From assembly GCA_022561415.1 (NCBI GenBank), contig JADFRH010000139.1, positions 1 to 6,522 of the forward strand: 6,522 bases of DNA, read 5' to 3'. Both the position numbers and the translations under genes were made by a program. This document shows, one piece after another, positions 5,706 to 6,522 of the stretch. Positions within the stretch are counted from its first letter, which is position 1. Each line of letters begins with the position of its first letter. The notes under the pieces are model-generated. The model did no database searches. It was not told the origin of the DNA and worked only from the letters and a program-made list of their open reading frames with translations. Origin of the DNA: Planctomycetota bacterium. Its GTDB lineage: Bacteria > Planctomycetota > Phycisphaerae > UBA1845.

Positions 5706-5980
5706 TCGCAACAGCCGACCACGGAATTCTGTGGTTTACCGATCAGCAAACCGTCCATTTGAGTCCGGAAACGCGGTCACCACGCTACGTTAAAGGTGAC
5801 CATCCTTCCGCAAAGACCGTTCGCATCGTTGAGAATGGAGACATCTATTCTGTTCTGACTGGCGATGATAAAATTGCCAGAAATCGCAAAGTAACCGAGT
5901 GGGGATTTCATGGTGGGATTTCGGCTCAAGAATCTTTGGTTCCATTTCTGGACATCACGCCCCCTCGCTTCCATGTTTAG
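5696..5980 (+). CDS. PglZ-like (alkaline-phosphatase superfamily) protein, C-terminal fragment
   Basis: Nominally 94 residues from ATG 5696, but this is almost certainly the end of a much longer protein. It starts with RIFATADHG, where TADHG (residues 6-10) matches the metal-binding Asp-His pair of the alkaline-phosphatase superfamily. Near the end, EWGFHGGISAQESLVPFLDI (68-87) matches the conserved C-terminal His-Gly-Gly and 'hydrophobic-V-P' block of PglZ domains, where the His (72) is expected to be the last metal ligand. PglZ proteins usually have several hundred residues, so the N-terminal part is missing at the junction; ATG 5696 need not be a true start. PglZ is a core component of BREX phage-defence systems and also occurs in other loci. 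The HerA-like ATPase follows 40 bp downstream on the same strand, suggesting one operon. A different alkaline-phosphatase-like family remains possible. Confidence 0.65.
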   Translation: MRIFATADHGILWFTDQQTVHLSPETRSPRYVKGDHPSAKTVRIVENGDIYSVLTGDDKIARNRKVTEWGFHGGISAQESLVPFLDITPPRFHV

Positions 5981-6007
5981 TTGGTTATGGCACACTTAAC
6001 CTGTGCG

Positions 6008-6013
6008 AAAGGA
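6008..6013 (+). promoter_or_regulatory. Shine-Dalgarno of the HerA-like gene
   Basis: AAAGGA ends 7 nt before ATG 6021 and fixes this start. The 40-bp gap after the PglZ-like stop has no terminator-like hairpin, consistent with cotranscription. Confidence 0.6.
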
Positions 6014-6020
6014 TACCCCC

Positions 6021-6522
6021 ATGGCAGAGGTGAATTTACGGATTGGCACCGAGTACGAAAGCAATGACCCCGTTTATATGAAAGCCACAGGTTCGCGGGC
6101 GGTCTTTATTTGTGGTAAACGCGGCTCGGGTAAAAGTTACACGATGGGCGTTATTGTCGAAGAGTTATTCAACCAAGAACAGGGCAAGGCAACCATTATC
6201 ATCGTCGATCCGATGGGAATTTATCACACCATGTCCCTGCCAAACGAAGCGCAGGCAGACCAAGTGCGGAATGCCGGATTCCTGACCTCGGGCTTTCCTA
6301 TTCGGCTAATCGTCCCCGGCGAGCCGTTGATTCGATATGGGGATGCAGCGGTACTTGCGAAGTTGAGAGAAAACGGCGTTGAAGTGACCCAACTTCAAAT
6401 TAATGCCGCAGATCTTTCGCCTGAAGCGTGGTGCGAATTATTCGACTTAGGCATTAACGAAGCGATGGGGATTGCCCTCTGGCGTGCCGTTGATACACTC
6501 CACGAAAAAGACCAGCCCTTTA
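6021..6522 (+). CDS. HerA/DUF87-like P-loop ATPase, N-terminal part, cut by window edge
   Basis: 167 complete codons from ATG 6021 to the right edge, open throughout. After a short N-terminal strand region (VNLRIGTEY) there is FICGKRGSGKSYTMGVIVEE with a Walker A motif, GKRGSGKS (residues 32-39). A hydrophobic strand follows, TIIIVDPMGIYHTM (about 63-76), placed like the 'IIDPxGEY/W' segment after Walker A in HerA and DUF87 ATPases. The start and spacing are typical of HerA-type hexameric DNA translocases of the FtsK-HerA superfamily, which pump DNA and in archaea work with the NurA nuclease. Many bacterial HerA-like proteins lie in defence loci. The Walker B, arginine finger and C-terminal domain are beyond the edge, so the exact subtype cannot be fixed. 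It follows the PglZ-like fragment on the same strand. Codon use (TTA, ATT, GGT) is more AT-rich than in the genes left of 5670. Confidence 0.8.
   Translation, partial: MAEVNLRIGTEYESNDPVYMKATGSRAVFICGKRGSGKSYTMGVIVEELFNQEQGKATIIIVDPMGIYHTMSLPNEAQADQVRNAGFLTSGFPIRLIVPGEPLIRYGDAAVLAKLRENGVEVTQLQINAADLSPEAWCELFDLGINEAMGIALWRAVDTLHEKDQPF

Noticed and set aside
5724..5729. EcoRI site (GAATTC) as the exact chimeric join between the left and right parts
   Set aside because: The PglZ-like TADHG motif is encoded across it (5711-5725) in the same frame as the downstream protein, so the right-hand sequence already extends left of this site. The join must be further left.
5269..5793. 174-residue plus-strand frame across the 5400-5790 region
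   Set aside because: It overlaps the end of the 4806 gene, the antisense of the 5413 gene and the PglZ-like frame, and it crosses the junction; its composition is that of a shadow frame.
1..6522. CRISPR array, tRNA or rRNA genes
   Set aside because: No regularly spaced repeats, no cloverleaf-like sequence with a T-loop, and no rRNA-like conserved stretch were seen on either strand.

Overview
The window looks like bacterial chromosomal DNA of high GC content from about 1 to 5670, with a different, visibly more AT-rich segment from about 5700 to the right end. The left part has several traits common in Planctomycetes and related phyla: a cytoplasmic FHA-GAF histidine kinase of the 'SHYIRN' type, a SprA-like HEQAH protein, frequent GTG and TTG starts, and a hairpin-rich short palindromic repeat. 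This placement is an inference from gene families; no rRNA or marker gene fixes it.

Layout from left to right. (1) The start of a minus-strand XRE-type helix-turn-helix regulator, cut by the window edge, with two similar inverted repeats just upstream of it that could be its operators. (2) A plus-strand run: ribosomal protein bS21 with a strong Shine-Dalgarno and a terminator-like hairpin, then a FabG-like short-chain dehydrogenase, then a SprA-related putative metalloprotease. (3) A 158-bp element with 16-bp terminal inverted repeats and nested hairpins. It lies between convergent genes, and its left end supplies the stop codon of the SprA-like gene. (4) A long minus-strand FHA-GAF-histidine kinase gene with a GTG start and a possible promoter near 4534-4562. 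(5) A divergent plus-strand gene of unknown function whose likely start is a TTG placed after GGAGG. (6) The 3' part of an unrecognised minus-strand gene. (7) Near 5672-5705, an abrupt junction into the C-terminal part of a PglZ-like (alkaline-phosphatase superfamily) protein, followed 40 bp later by the N-terminal part of a HerA/DUF87-like P-loop ATPase that runs off the right edge.

The left-hand genes look like ordinary housekeeping and signalling genes that are not obviously connected. The right-hand pair is the most interesting: PglZ-domain proteins are hallmark components of BREX-type phage defence, and HerA-like ATPases also recur in defence loci, so the window may hold the edge of a defence module. 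At the junction two genes both lose their 5' ends and composition changes, so this is either a real recombination or insertion boundary or a chimeric clone or assembly. That must be settled before any claim about gene context.
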